Below are positions 1-6,454 of a DNA stretch of 6,761 bases, piece after piece (position 1 is the stretch's first letter; every line of letters starts with the position of its first letter). The position numbers were made by a program, and so were the translations under genes. The DNA comes from Desulfobacteraceae bacterium (GTDB lineage Bacteria > Desulfobacterota > Desulfobacteria > Desulfobacterales > UBA11574). The notes below the pieces were generated by a model. That model made no database searches. It worked only from the letters and a program-made list of their open reading frames with translations, and was not told the DNA's origin. The DNA lies in assembly GCA_029857875.1 (NCBI GenBank), contig JAOUGB010000133.1, positions 1-6,761 of the forward strand, in the 5' to 3' direction.

Positions 1-96
1 ATGACCCTTTTTTTTTGGGGGAAAGCCGCACACCGGTTTTTCATTTTTAAAAATTTCCTATATATTCTTATTTGTTAGATCAATTTAAATTTTAAT

Positions 97-124
97 CTTA
101 CAAAAACAACTTCCCGAAGATAAT
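97..124 (+). promoter_or_regulatory. possible sigma-70-type promoter of the hydrogenase operon
   Basis: CTTACA (97-102) and GATAAT (119-124) are separated by 16 bases and match the -35 and -10 consensus at 4/6 and 5/6 positions. The predicted start would lie near 131, leaving a leader of roughly 48 bases before the first gene. The whole 1-178 stretch is very AT-rich, so such matches are easy to find by chance. I saw no clear sigma-54 (-24/-12) element. The T-run at 8-16 could be the tail of an upstream terminator whose hairpin lies outside the window. Confidence 0.3.
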
Positions 125-165
125 AGATGTAAAACGTGTAAAACAATTTACTATCACCTTCCAGT

Positions 166-172
166 AAAGAGG
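166..172 (+). promoter_or_regulatory. ribosome binding site of hybO
   Basis: AAAGAGG lies 6 bases upstream of the ATG at 179 and supports that start, which is also the one that leaves a complete Tat signal peptide. Confidence 0.7.
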
Positions 173-178
173 CTAAAA

Positions 179-1294
179 ATGAAAGATCAAAATTTTGCAG
201 GTCCTATCAGAGAAAAATTAAAAGGGGTTTCCCGTCGGGATTTTATGAAATTCTGCGGGGTCATGGCGGTAAGCATGGGCCTGCCCTTTGGGGCCGGCAC
301 ACAAATCGCCGAAGCCATCACCAACCCCAAGCGCCGCCCGCCGGTGATCTGGCTGCATGGACAGGAATGCACCGGATGTACGGAATCCCTTTTGCGAACA
401 TCCCATCCCAGTCTTGAACACCTTATTTTAGATCTCATTTCTCTTGACTACCACGAAACATTGAATGCCGGGGCAGGACACCAGGCTGAGGCAGCTCTTG
501 AAAATTCCGTCAAAGAGAATGCGGGAAAGTTCATCATGGTTGTGGAAGGGTCTGTTCCAATAAAAGATGGCGGCATCTACTGTATGATCGGTGGTCGACC
601 TTTTGCGGATATCGTGAAAGAGACCGCAGCAAAAGCAGCGGCAGTGATCGCCATCGGGTCCTGCGCATCCTGGGGAGGTGTTCAATCGTCGGCCCCCAAT
701 CCCACAGGTGCCACCGGAGTACCCGAATTTTTAAAGGGAACCACTGTCGTTTCTATTCCCGGCTGTCCGCCCAATGCATACAATTTCCTTTCAACGGTAC
801 TTTATTTTCTAACATTCAAAAAGCTTCCGGCCCTGGATGAATTGGGAAGACCCAAATTTGCCTATGGCCGCCTCATTCATGAAAACTGTGAACGAAGGCC
901 CCATTTTGACGCAGGCCGTTTTGCCGAGCAATTCGGAGATGAAGGGCATCGCCAGGGATACTGTCTCTACAAACTGGGCTGTAAAGGGCCCATGACCCAT
1001 GCCAATTGCCCCTCCATTCTTTTCTGCGATGTGGGCTCGGGCGCCTGGCCTGTGGGTACCGGCCATCCCTGTTTTGGATGCACGGAAGAAGGGATCGGAT
1101 TTACCATTCCACTTCATACCGAAGCCGATATTGAGATTGTTACCCCGGCAGCCGAGCATGCGCCTATCCAAACAAAAAGAGGCGCAGGTATCTCCGCAGG
1201 TTCTGCGGCTTTGGTCGGCGGCATTGCCGGAGTGGCCATAGGCGCCGGCGCTGTGGTTGCAAAACGCCTGGGCGATAAAAATAAAGGAGAATAA
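179..1294 (+). CDS. hybO: [NiFe]-hydrogenase small subunit, group 1c (Hyb) type
   Basis: Electron-transfer subunit that passes electrons from the Ni-Fe site through three iron-sulfur clusters. It is 371 residues long, normal for the family. The N-terminus is a Tat signal (SRRDFMKF, residues 18-25) with likely cleavage after AEA (44-46), so the enzyme faces the periplasm. Proximal [4Fe-4S] ligands are C64, C67, C162 and C196. The distal cluster uses H234, C237, C262 and C268. The medial [3Fe-4S] cluster uses C277, C298 and C301, with the proline of the AWPV segment (P291) kept. Residues 337-362 form a Gly/Ala-rich hydrophobic helix followed by a basic tail, the C-terminal membrane anchor of HybO-type subunits. 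It is first in the operon, and hybA starts 3 bases after its stop. Ligand assignments are by family pattern; the identification is secure. Confidence 0.96.
   Translation: MKDQNFAGPIREKLKGVSRRDFMKFCGVMAVSMGLPFGAGTQIAEAITNPKRRPPVIWLHGQECTGCTESLLRTSHPSLEHLILDLISLDYHETLNAGAGHQAEAALENSVKENAGKFIMVVEGSVPIKDGGIYCMIGGRPFADIVKETAAKAAAVIAIGSCASWGGVQSSAPNPTGATGVPEFLKGTTVVSIPGCPPNAYNFLSTVLYFLTFKKLPALDELGRPKFAYGRLIHENCERRPHFDAGRFAEQFGDEGHRQGYCLYKLGCKGPMTHANCPSILFCDVGSGAWPVGTGHPCFGCTEEGIGFTIPLHTEADIEIVTPAAEHAPIQTKRGAGISAGSAALVGGIAGVAIGAGAVVAKRLGDKNKGE
1284..1290 (+). promoter_or_regulatory. ribosome binding site of hybA inside the end of hybO
   Basis: AAGGAGA sits in the last codons of hybO, 7 bases before the hybA ATG. 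This arrangement favours coupled translation of the two genes. Confidence 0.75.
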
Positions 1295-1297
1295 TTC

Positions 1298-2251
1298 ATG
1301 AAAATCAAACGGCGTGATTTTCTCAAGGGATTGGCAGGAAGCGCGGTGCTGGCAATGGCGCCTCCGGCGATCGCAAGTTCTTCGGAAAAAAATCGCCTTC
1401 CCGATGCATTAGGAATTCTTTATGACTCTACCCTTTGCGTGGGATGCCAGGTCTGCATGGTTGCTTGCAAAAGAGCCAATAATATGCCGCTTGAATTTTA
1501 TGGCCCTCAAAAGCGGTGGGATAATCCTGTCGATCTCTCTTCAAAGACGCTCAACATTATCAAAGTATACGAAAACGGAACTCCAAAGGAAAAGGACCGG
1601 GAAATCGATGGTTACGCTTTTGTTAAGCGACACTGTATGCATTGTGTCGATCCTGCCTGTGTTTCCGCCTGCCCGGCATCTGCCATGACCAAAGATACCA
1701 AAACAGGAATTGTTTCTTATAACAAAAACGCCTGTATCGGTTGCCGCTACTGCCAGGTGGCGTGTCCGTTCAACATTCCAAAATTTGAATGGGACAATCC
1801 TTTTCCAAAGATCGTTAAATGCCAACTCTGCAGTCATCTGCTGGCTAAAGGCCAGATTCCGGCCTGCAGCAATGAGTGCCCTACCGGAGCTTCCTTGTTC
1901 GGCCCGGTAGCAGATCTTGTTAAAGAAGCTGAGCGAAGACAAAATATGACGGCCGGGAAATACTATGAATTTCCGGTGTCCGAAATATCATCAACAAAAA
2001 AACAGGTCCATAAAGCCAAAAAATATATCCCCAAAATCTATGGCGAAAATGACGGCGGCGGCACTCAAGTCCTTATGCTCGCCGGTGTGTCATTCGACAA
2101 ACTAGGCCTTCCGATGCTTCCGGATCGATCATACACGGCGATTGCCGAAAACATACAACACACCCTTTACAAAGGGATGATTCTTCCCATCGTCGCCTTT
2201 GGCGGATTGATCTTCTTGGTAAAGAGAGCGGAGAAGAAGAAAAAAGAATAA
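1298..2251 (+). CDS. hybA: HybA-type ferredoxin subunit with four [4Fe-4S] motifs, Tat-exported and membrane-anchored
   Basis: Iron-sulfur protein that links the hydrogenase small subunit to the membrane subunit HybB. Of 317 residues, the first 26 are a Tat signal (RRDFLK at 5-10, AIA near 24-26). Sixteen cysteines form four groups: C47/50/53/57, C113/116/121/125, C146/149/152/156 and C175/178/190/194, the arrangement of the DmsB/HybA family. No cluster ligand appears to be missing. After the cluster domain comes a linker, then a single hydrophobic segment (about 291-308) and a strongly basic tail, matching the C-terminal anchor of E. coli HybA. It lies between hybO and hybB as in the hyb operon. 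DmsB- or NrfC-like subunits of other enzymes look similar, but the neighbours decide in favour of HybA. Confidence 0.94.
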   Translation: MKIKRRDFLKGLAGSAVLAMAPPAIASSSEKNRLPDALGILYDSTLCVGCQVCMVACKRANNMPLEFYGPQKRWDNPVDLSSKTLNIIKVYENGTPKEKDREIDGYAFVKRHCMHCVDPACVSACPASAMTKDTKTGIVSYNKNACIGCRYCQVACPFNIPKFEWDNPFPKIVKCQLCSHLLAKGQIPACSNECPTGASLFGPVADLVKEAERRQNMTAGKYYEFPVSEISSTKKQVHKAKKYIPKIYGENDGGGTQVLMLAGVSFDKLGLPMLPDRSYTAIAENIQHTLYKGMILPIVAFGGLIFLVKRAEKKKKE

Positions 2252-2310
2252 CGTCCCGGCCCGGTTCCGGGAAATCATGATGGTGTTTAACCATTTATGT
2301 CGATTCTTTT

Positions 2311-2316
2311 AAGGAG
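2311..2316 (+). promoter_or_regulatory. ribosome binding site of hybB
   Basis: AAGGAG lies 6 bases before the ATG at 2323. The 71-base gap after hybA also holds a small GC-rich inverted pair (CCCGG/CCGGG, about 2255-2271) with no T-tract, so I do not call a terminator there. Confidence 0.75.
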
Positions 2317-2322
2317 TGATTT

Positions 2323-3450
2323 ATGAAAACCGAACAACCCCTGGAAGGCAAAATTCTGACACCGACCTTCTTGATTTGTTGCTTAATTTTTCTGATTTCC
2401 CTGATTTTCATGGCCAAACGGTTCTTATACGGTCTTGGCGCGGTATCCAATATGAGTGACGGCTATCCCTGGGGCTTATGGATCGCATTCGATGTGGTCA
2501 TCGGAACCGCTCTCGGATGCGGCGGATATGCCATGGCCCTTTTAGTCTATGTCTTCAACAAGGGAGAATACCATCCCCTGGTGCGGCCTGCGCTGATGAC
2601 CAGCCTGTTCGGCTACTCCCTGGCAGGTGTGGCGGTGGTTATCGATGTCGGACGATACTGGCAATTGTATAACATTTTTCTACCCTGGTACATGAATCCC
2701 AATTCGGTTTTACTGGAAGTGGCATTATGTGTGGGCGCTTATGTTGCTGTACTGTGGGTTGAATTTTCGCCCACTTTCCTGACAAAATTCGGGGCCGACA
2801 ACGCAAAGGCCTTTATGAACAAAATCATGTTCGTCTTCATTGCCTTGGGAATCCTGCTGCCGACCATGCACCAGTCGTCGCTGGGAACCGTAATGGTGGT
2901 TACCGGCAGTAAACTCAGCCCCTTGTGGTGGACCCGTTTGTTGCCGCTGCTGTTTTTAATATCATGTATTTTCTTGGGATATGCTATTGTTGTTTTCGAA
3001 TCCAGCATTACAGGCTCGCGATACCCGATCCATGATGAAACCGACCTGCTCGGCAAGGTTTCTGGGGTCATGGCATGGCTGATCGCAATTTATTTGGTGA
3101 TCCGGCTTGCAGATGTTGTGATTCGAGGCCATCTGAATCTCGCCTTTAGAGGAGATCTGCTTGGGAATATGTTTTTGCTGGAAAACATCCTGTTGCTGAT
3201 TCCCATGGCCGTTCTTTTTGTCCCTGCCAATCTGAAAAATGCGCGCGTTATGTTTCTCTGCGCTGTTTCAATAGTTCTTGCGACGGTACTATTCCGGTTC
3301 AATACCTACATCATTGGATTTGATCCCGGAGACGGCTGGCATTACTTTCCGTCCGTCGGAGAAATTTTTATATCTTTAGGAATCGTGTCCATGGAAATAA
3401 TGGCATTTCTTTGGTTTATCAAAAGGCTGCCGATCTATCGTCGGTTATAA
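2323..3450 (+). CDS. hybB: HybB, NrfD/PsrC-family integral membrane subunit of the hydrogenase
   Basis: Membrane subunit expected to exchange electrons with the quinone pool. It has 375 residues and about ten hydrophobic segments, roughly 12-31, 51-78, 91-109, 128-147, 167-185, 205-225, 244-266, 285-301, 308-326 and 345-367. The segment MHQSSLGT (182-189) is typical of HybB-like NrfD proteins. It has no cytochrome b pattern of paired histidines, so it should carry no heme, unlike the HyaC/HynC membrane subunits of other group 1 enzymes. Length is near that of E. coli HybB (392). It is followed 33 bases later by hybC. E. coli Hyd-2 is reported to work reversibly and to use proton motive force for H2 production; whether that holds here is inference. 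Confidence 0.94.
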   Translation: MKTEQPLEGKILTPTFLICCLIFLISLIFMAKRFLYGLGAVSNMSDGYPWGLWIAFDVVIGTALGCGGYAMALLVYVFNKGEYHPLVRPALMTSLFGYSLAGVAVVIDVGRYWQLYNIFLPWYMNPNSVLLEVALCVGAYVAVLWVEFSPTFLTKFGADNAKAFMNKIMFVFIALGILLPTMHQSSLGTVMVVTGSKLSPLWWTRLLPLLFLISCIFLGYAIVVFESSITGSRYPIHDETDLLGKVSGVMAWLIAIYLVIRLADVVIRGHLNLAFRGDLLGNMFLLENILLLIPMAVLFVPANLKNARVMFLCAVSIVLATVLFRFNTYIIGFDPGDGWHYFPSVGEIFISLGIVSMEIMAFLWFIKRLPIYRRL

Positions 3451-3470
3451 GCACGAAGCATTTGCAAATG

Positions 3471-3476
3471 AAGGAG
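3471..3476 (+). promoter_or_regulatory. ribosome binding site of hybC
   Basis: AAGGAG lies 7 bases before the ATG at 3484. It matters because it shows that translation of the large subunit begins here, upstream of the in-frame TGA, and not at the ATG at 3727 where an automatic call might start. Confidence 0.8.
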
Positions 3477-3483
3477 AAATTAA

Positions 3484-5199
3484 ATGTCTAAACGAATCGT
3501 CATCGATCCCATTACCCGGATTGAAGGTCATCTGAAAATTGAGTGTGAGGTCGACAACGGCAAGGTGGTCAATGCCTGGTCATCCGGACAAATGTGGCGC
3601 GGCATAGAAGTTATCCTCCAGGGCCGCGACCCCCGGGATGCCTGGATTTTTACCCAGCGGATCTGCGGGGTCTGAACCACCGTTCATGCTATTACCTCGG
3701 TCCGGGCGATCGAGAACGCACTGAACTTGGAGGTTCCCCTGAATGCACAGTATATCCGCAACCTGATTATGGGAACCCACGGCATATTTGATCATATTGT
3801 TCATTTTTATCACCTGTGTGCGTTGGACTGGGTGGATATCGTGTCCGCGCTGAAGGCTGATCCCAAAGCAGCCGCCGGTTTGGCGGAAAAGCTCTCCCCA
3901 TGGCCCCTGAATAGCCGGCATGAAATGCAGGCGGCCCAGGACAGGCTCAAGACGTTTGTAAACTCCGGCCAACTCGGCGTCTATGCCAGTGGTTACTGGG
4001 GCCACAATGCCATGAAGCTGCCGCCGGAAGTGAATCTTCTGGCCTCCGCACATTACCTCCAGGCTCTGGAATATCAGCGGAAAATCAATAAAGCAGTGGC
4101 GATTCTCGGCAGTAAAACGCCCCATATTCAAAATCTGGCCGTGGGCGGGGTTGCCAACCCCATCAATCCCGACAACCAATCCGCCCTGAACATGGAACGC
4201 CTCTATTATGTCAAAACTCTGATTGATGAAATCGGTGACTTTGTCAAGAATGTTTACATGGTGGATGTTGCAGCGGTGGGAGCCTTATATGCCGATTGGA
4301 CGACCTACGGTAAAGGCGTCACCAACTATCTGTGCGTGCCGGATATGCCACTGGACACCAAAGGCGCTACATTTGAGCTCCCGGGCGGCTATATTCCCGA
4401 AGGGAACATATCCAAATTCAAGCCGATCACATCTTTCAATGACGATTTCTTTAAGCAGAATGTCAAAGAAAGCATTAAGCACTCCTGGTACCAAGGCGAC
4501 TGGGACCGCCATCCATGGGAGGAAGAAACCGTTCCAAACCATACAGAATATGACACAAATGCTAAATATTCCTGGGTGAAAGCACCGACTTTCAACGGCA
4601 AACCCGCCCAGGTCGGTCCGCTTGCCAATGTATTGTGCATGTATGCCGCGGGCCACAAACCCACGATGACGTATGCCACAACCGTACTGGATACGGTCAA
4701 TTCCGTATTGTCTCTGGTGGGTTCAAAAGCAAGAGTCAACCTCAATTCTCTTCATTCAACCATCGGCAGAATTGCAGCTCGATCCATCCGATGCGCGGTT
4801 CTGCATGATGCGGTAGTGTCCCAGTGGCAAGCATTAATCGACAATATCGGTAAAGGCGACACCGCCACTTTCAACCCGCCGGAATTCCCCAAAGGTGAGC
4901 AAAGGGGCTTTGGTTTTCATGAAGCTCCCCGGGGCGTACTCTCTCACTGGGTCGTCATCCAGGATGGGAAAATAAAAAATTACCAGTGCGTGGTGCCGTC
5001 TACCTGGAATGCAGGGCCCCGCAACAGTGAAGATGCCCTCGGTCCCTATGAAGCCTCTTTGATCGGCAATCCGGTTGCAGACCCGGAGAAACCCCTTGAA
5101 GTATTGAGAACACTACATTCCTTTGATCCGTGTCTGGCGTGTGCCATTCACATGGTGGACACCAACAGCAAAGAGATCGTTAAAGTCAGGGCATTTTGA
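3484..5199 (+). CDS. hybC: [NiFe]-hydrogenase large subunit, apparent selenoprotein with Sec at codon 64 (N-terminal Ni-binding motif)
   Basis: Catalytic subunit holding the Ni-Fe(CN)2CO site. Read with TGA 3673-3675 as selenocysteine it has 571 residues, against 567 in E. coli HybC. The first motif begins RIEGH (12-16), with E14 the proton-transfer glutamate. The nickel motif that follows is RICGV-U-TTVHA, with C61 and U64. Later come APRG (481-484), whose R483 is the active-site arginine, PSTWN (505-509), and DPCLACAIH (548-556) with C550 and C553. The 15 residues after H556 form the tail removed by HybD. By alignment U64 matches D. gigas Cys68, one of the two cysteines bridging Ni and Fe. 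The frame is open and conserved on both sides, and no other stop interrupts it. A nonsense mutation or sequencing error (TGT/TGC to TGA) is the alternative; the exact cysteine position and the hairpin downstream favour Sec. There is no Tat signal: it is exported with HybO. Confidence 0.9.
3673..3675 (+). other. in-frame TGA read as selenocysteine (codon 64 of hybC)
   Basis: TGA follows ATC TGC GGG GTC and precedes ACC ACC GTT CAT, replacing the cysteine of the family motif RICGVCTTVH. Stopping here would leave 63 residues; restarting at 3727 would lose both N-terminal signature motifs. A Cys/TGA exchange in a metal-binding motif is the usual mark of a selenoprotein. Confidence 0.85.
3676..3718 (+). 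promoter_or_regulatory. candidate bacterial SECIS hairpin just after the hybC TGA
   Basis: CTCGGTC (3696-3702) pairs with GATCGAG (3708-3714), seven pairs including one G-U, closing a 5-base loop CGGGC (3703-3707). CGTTC (3681-3685) can pair with GAACG (3714-3718) as a lower stem, sharing G3714, with a one-sided bulge between the stems. The loop begins 27 bases after the TGA and has G at its second position. Both fit my recollection of the general bacterial SECIS pattern, a hairpin inside the coding region with a G-containing apical loop about 16-37 bases downstream. The structure was worked out by eye, not by energy calculation. Confidence 0.65.
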
Positions 5200-5741
5200 A
5201 ATATAACCCATTCGCATCCAAACATAATTGCCCGGAGTCTTCGAAAGACTCCGGGCAGTCTTTTTTAAATGTCCTGGTACTGGGTTTAGGCAATATCCTG
5301 CTTTCCGATGAGGGTGCGGGGGTTAAAGCCGTCGAAGAACTGCAGGACCGATATGATTGTTCGGGCGCCGTGGAATTTGTCGACGGTGGAACCATAGGTC
5401 TCGAACTTCTCCCCTACTTTGAAGGGCGCAGCCATATTTTGATCATCGATGCGGTTAAAACCGGCCGCAAGCCAGGTACCATCGTAAGGATTGAAGATCC
5501 TCCCGCGTATTTCAGTTCCAAAACTTCCCCGCATCAAATCGGCCTGGCCGATGTCATGGGAATCGCCGTTATTACCGATATCATGCCTCAAAATATTACC
5601 CTGTTCGGCATCGAGCCCAAACAGCTTTCCACAGGACTCGATTTATCAACCGAAGTTGCCCGGAATTTAAGCCAACTGGTCGACATGGTGGTTGCGGAAC
5701 TAAAAGCCATCGGGATAAAGGTTCAAACGAAAAATCAGTAA
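5196..5741 (+). CDS. hybD: hydrogenase-2-type maturation protease (HybD/HycI family)
   Basis: Nickel-dependent endopeptidase that cleaves the C-terminal tail of the HybC precursor after nickel insertion; cytoplasmic. Nickel-sensing residues of the family are present: E39 in LSDEG, D85 in IIDA and H113 in SPHQ, matching E16, D62 and H93 of E. coli HybD. GGT (64-66) is also conserved. From residue 24 to the end the protein is close to E. coli HybD in length and pattern. The start is uncertain. The only in-frame NTG upstream of the conserved core apart from CTG is TTG at 5196, overlapping the hybC stop in TTGA, with AGGG 4 bases before it. That start adds about 23 residues unlike the family, encoded across a terminator-like hairpin. 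At the expected start position (codon 24) the codon is TTA. Confidence 0.92.
   Translation: MKYNPFASKHNCPESSKDSGQSFLNVLVLGLGNILLSDEGAGVKAVEELQDRYDCSGAVEFVDGGTIGLELLPYFEGRSHILIIDAVKTGRKPGTIVRIEDPPAYFSSKTSPHQIGLADVMGIAVITDIMPQNITLFGIEPKQLSTGLDLSTEVARNLSQLVDMVVAELKAIGIKVQTKNQ
5229..5266 (+). terminator. terminator-like hairpin between hybC and the conserved part of hybD
   Basis: TGCCCGGAGTCT (5229-5240) pairs perfectly over 12 bases with AGACTCCGGGCA (5246-5257), with loop TCGAA. GTC and six T residues (5261-5266) follow. This is a textbook intrinsic terminator, 30 bases after the hybC stop. It lies inside the hybD reading frame if translation starts at TTG 5196, so it should cut protease and downstream expression relative to the structural genes unless a ribosome prevents folding. 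Confidence 0.8.
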
Positions 5742-5825
5742 TTTTGGATCATCTTACGATTAGTTGTTGTTAATTAGGAAATAAGTGAGTCATCTCCAAT
5801 TGACTAAGTGTGGTCTCAAAGGGTA

Positions 5826-5858
5826 CAAGGGGTCAAGGATTCAAGGATTCGAGTGAAA
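5826..5858 (+). repeat. GGGTCAAGGATTC-type repeat, left copy 1
   Basis: Contains tandem CAAGGATT units and ends in CGAGTGAAA. Its 15 bases 5832-5846 recur as a perfect reverse complement at 6063-6077. A variant copy follows at 5881-5917. Such CAAGGATTC repeats are, as I recall, common as dispersed intergenic repeats in several anaerobe genomes, often beside four-helix-bundle genes; this needs a genome search. Confidence 0.75.
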
Positions 5859-5880
5859 TGCTTTCAAACCACTAAAGGAT

Positions 5881-5917
5881 CCAAGGGGTCGAGGGTCCAA
5901 GGATTCAAGTGAAAAGC
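5881..5917 (+). repeat. GGGTCAAGGATTC-type repeat, left copy 2
   Basis: Variant of the copy at 5826-5858, sharing CAAGGGGTC, AAGGATTC and AGTGAAA. Its 16 bases 5891-5906 are perfectly reverse-complementary to 6083-6098. It directly abuts the gene remnant that follows. Confidence 0.75.
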
Positions 5918-5921
5918 AAAA

Positions 5922-6055
5922 AAACATTCAGAGAAAGTAACCTATATATTGTTAGCTAAAGATTTAGGTTTTATTGATAAAAGTGAATTGGGTACACTAA
6001 AAAAGACATCGCGGAAATCGAAAGAATGTTAAAGGCGCTGATAAAGTCTTTATAA
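5922..6055 (+). pseudogene. 3' remnant of a four-helix-bundle (S23-like, TIGR02436-type) protein gene, frameshifted
   Basis: From 5922 the frame reads KHSEKVTYILLAKDLGFI and on to about 5999. The reading then shifts by one base in the A-run at 6000-6004 and continues as DIAEIERMLKALIKSL with a stop at 6053-6055. The joined sequence, LAKDLGFIDKSEL followed by a short helix and RMLKALIKSL, resembles the C-terminus of small four-helix-bundle proteins once called S23 or intervening-sequence proteins. Only some 40 of about 120 residues remain. There is no start codon or ribosome binding site, and the 5' part is replaced by the repeat at 5881-5917. The match is from memory of the family pattern. 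Almost certainly not functional. Confidence 0.6.
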
Positions 6056-6060
6056 AACAA

Positions 6061-6100
6061 ACCCTTGAATCCTTGACTCCTCGAATCCTTGGACCCTCTT
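6061..6100 (-). repeat. GGGTCAAGGATTC-type repeat, inverted right copy
   Basis: Reverse complement of the left units: 6063-6077 matches 5832-5846 over 15 bases and 6083-6098 matches 5891-5906 over 16 bases, both perfectly. It begins 5 bases after the stop of the four-helix-bundle remnant, so the remnant is bracketed by inverted repeats about 200 bases apart. Confidence 0.75.
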
Positions 6101-6137
6101 CTCCAACTAAATTGGAAAAGAACCATAATTTTCAAAG

Positions 6138-6166
6138 TTGAATGCCACTGAAACATCTGCTATTTT
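6138..6166 (+). promoter_or_regulatory. possible promoter of hypC
   Basis: TTGAAT (6138-6143) and TATTTT (6161-6166) are spaced by 17 bases, each 4/6 to consensus. hypC is separated from hybD by 453 bases and a terminator-like hairpin lies upstream, so its own promoter would make sense. The match is weak. Confidence 0.3.
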
Positions 6167-6194
6167 AATTTGACCTAAACTGAGGTTTTTAAGA

Positions 6195-6434
6195 ATGTGC
6201 CTGGCAATACCATCAAAAATTGTAAAAATTGAAGATAATGTGGCAACCATCGACGTTGACGGCGTCAGAAGAGAAGCCAGTCTGCTTCTGGTCGAAAACC
6301 CCAAGGTCGGGGATTATGTTATTGTACATGCCGGTTTTGCCATCAACAAAATCAACGAGGAAGATGCTCTGGAATCCTTGAAACTACTCAGAGAAGCAGC
6401 CTCATTGATTTTTGACAATGACAAACAAAAGTAA
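6195..6434 (+). CDS. hypC: HypC/HybG-family hydrogenase maturation chaperone
   Basis: Small chaperone that, with HypD, carries the Fe(CN)2CO group and delivers it to the large-subunit precursor in the cytoplasm. The 79 residues begin MCLAIPSKI, the family signature, with the essential C2 exposed once the initiator methionine is removed. The later segment VRREASLLLVENPKVGDYV and the VHAGFAI motif are also typical. GAGG (6182-6185) lies 9 bases before the ATG. In E. coli the hyb operon ends with the HypC paralogue hybG; here the gene has the same place but is followed by hypD, so it may serve as the general HypC. Intact, usual length. Confidence 0.95.
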   Translation: MCLAIPSKIVKIEDNVATIDVDGVRREASLLLVENPKVGDYVIVHAGFAINKINEEDALESLKLLREAASLIFDNDKQK

Positions 6435-6454
6435 AGAATCCGGGTCCAGGCGCC

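Noticed and set aside
2255..2271. Terminator between hybA and hybB
   Set aside because: The CCCGG/CCGGG pair is short and not followed by a T-run, and hybB has a strong ribosome binding site in the same operon.
3484..3675. hybC as a pseudogene inactivated by a nonsense codon
   Set aside because: The only interruption falls precisely on a cysteine codon of the active site, the rest of the operon is intact, and a SECIS-like hairpin follows. It remains the main alternative, to be excluded by reads and relatives.
3580..4179. 199-residue reading frame on the minus strand within hybC
   Set aside because: It lies antisense to conserved hydrogenase sequence and shows no recognisable motif; it is a shadow of the real gene's codon pattern.
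3727..5199. Large subunit as a separate 490-residue protein starting at ATG 3727
   Set aside because: It would lack both N-terminal signature motifs, including half of the nickel ligands, and has no clear ribosome binding site of its own. The frame upstream of the TGA is fully family-like, with a good site at 3471-3476.
5788..5806. Small inverted pair AGTCA/TGACT after hybD
   Set aside because: Five pairs with a long AT-rich loop and no T-tract is within chance expectation.
5971..6304. Minus-strand reading frames over the four-helix-bundle remnant, the repeats and hypC
   Set aside because: They run through repeat sequence and antisense to hypC and show no protein-family features.
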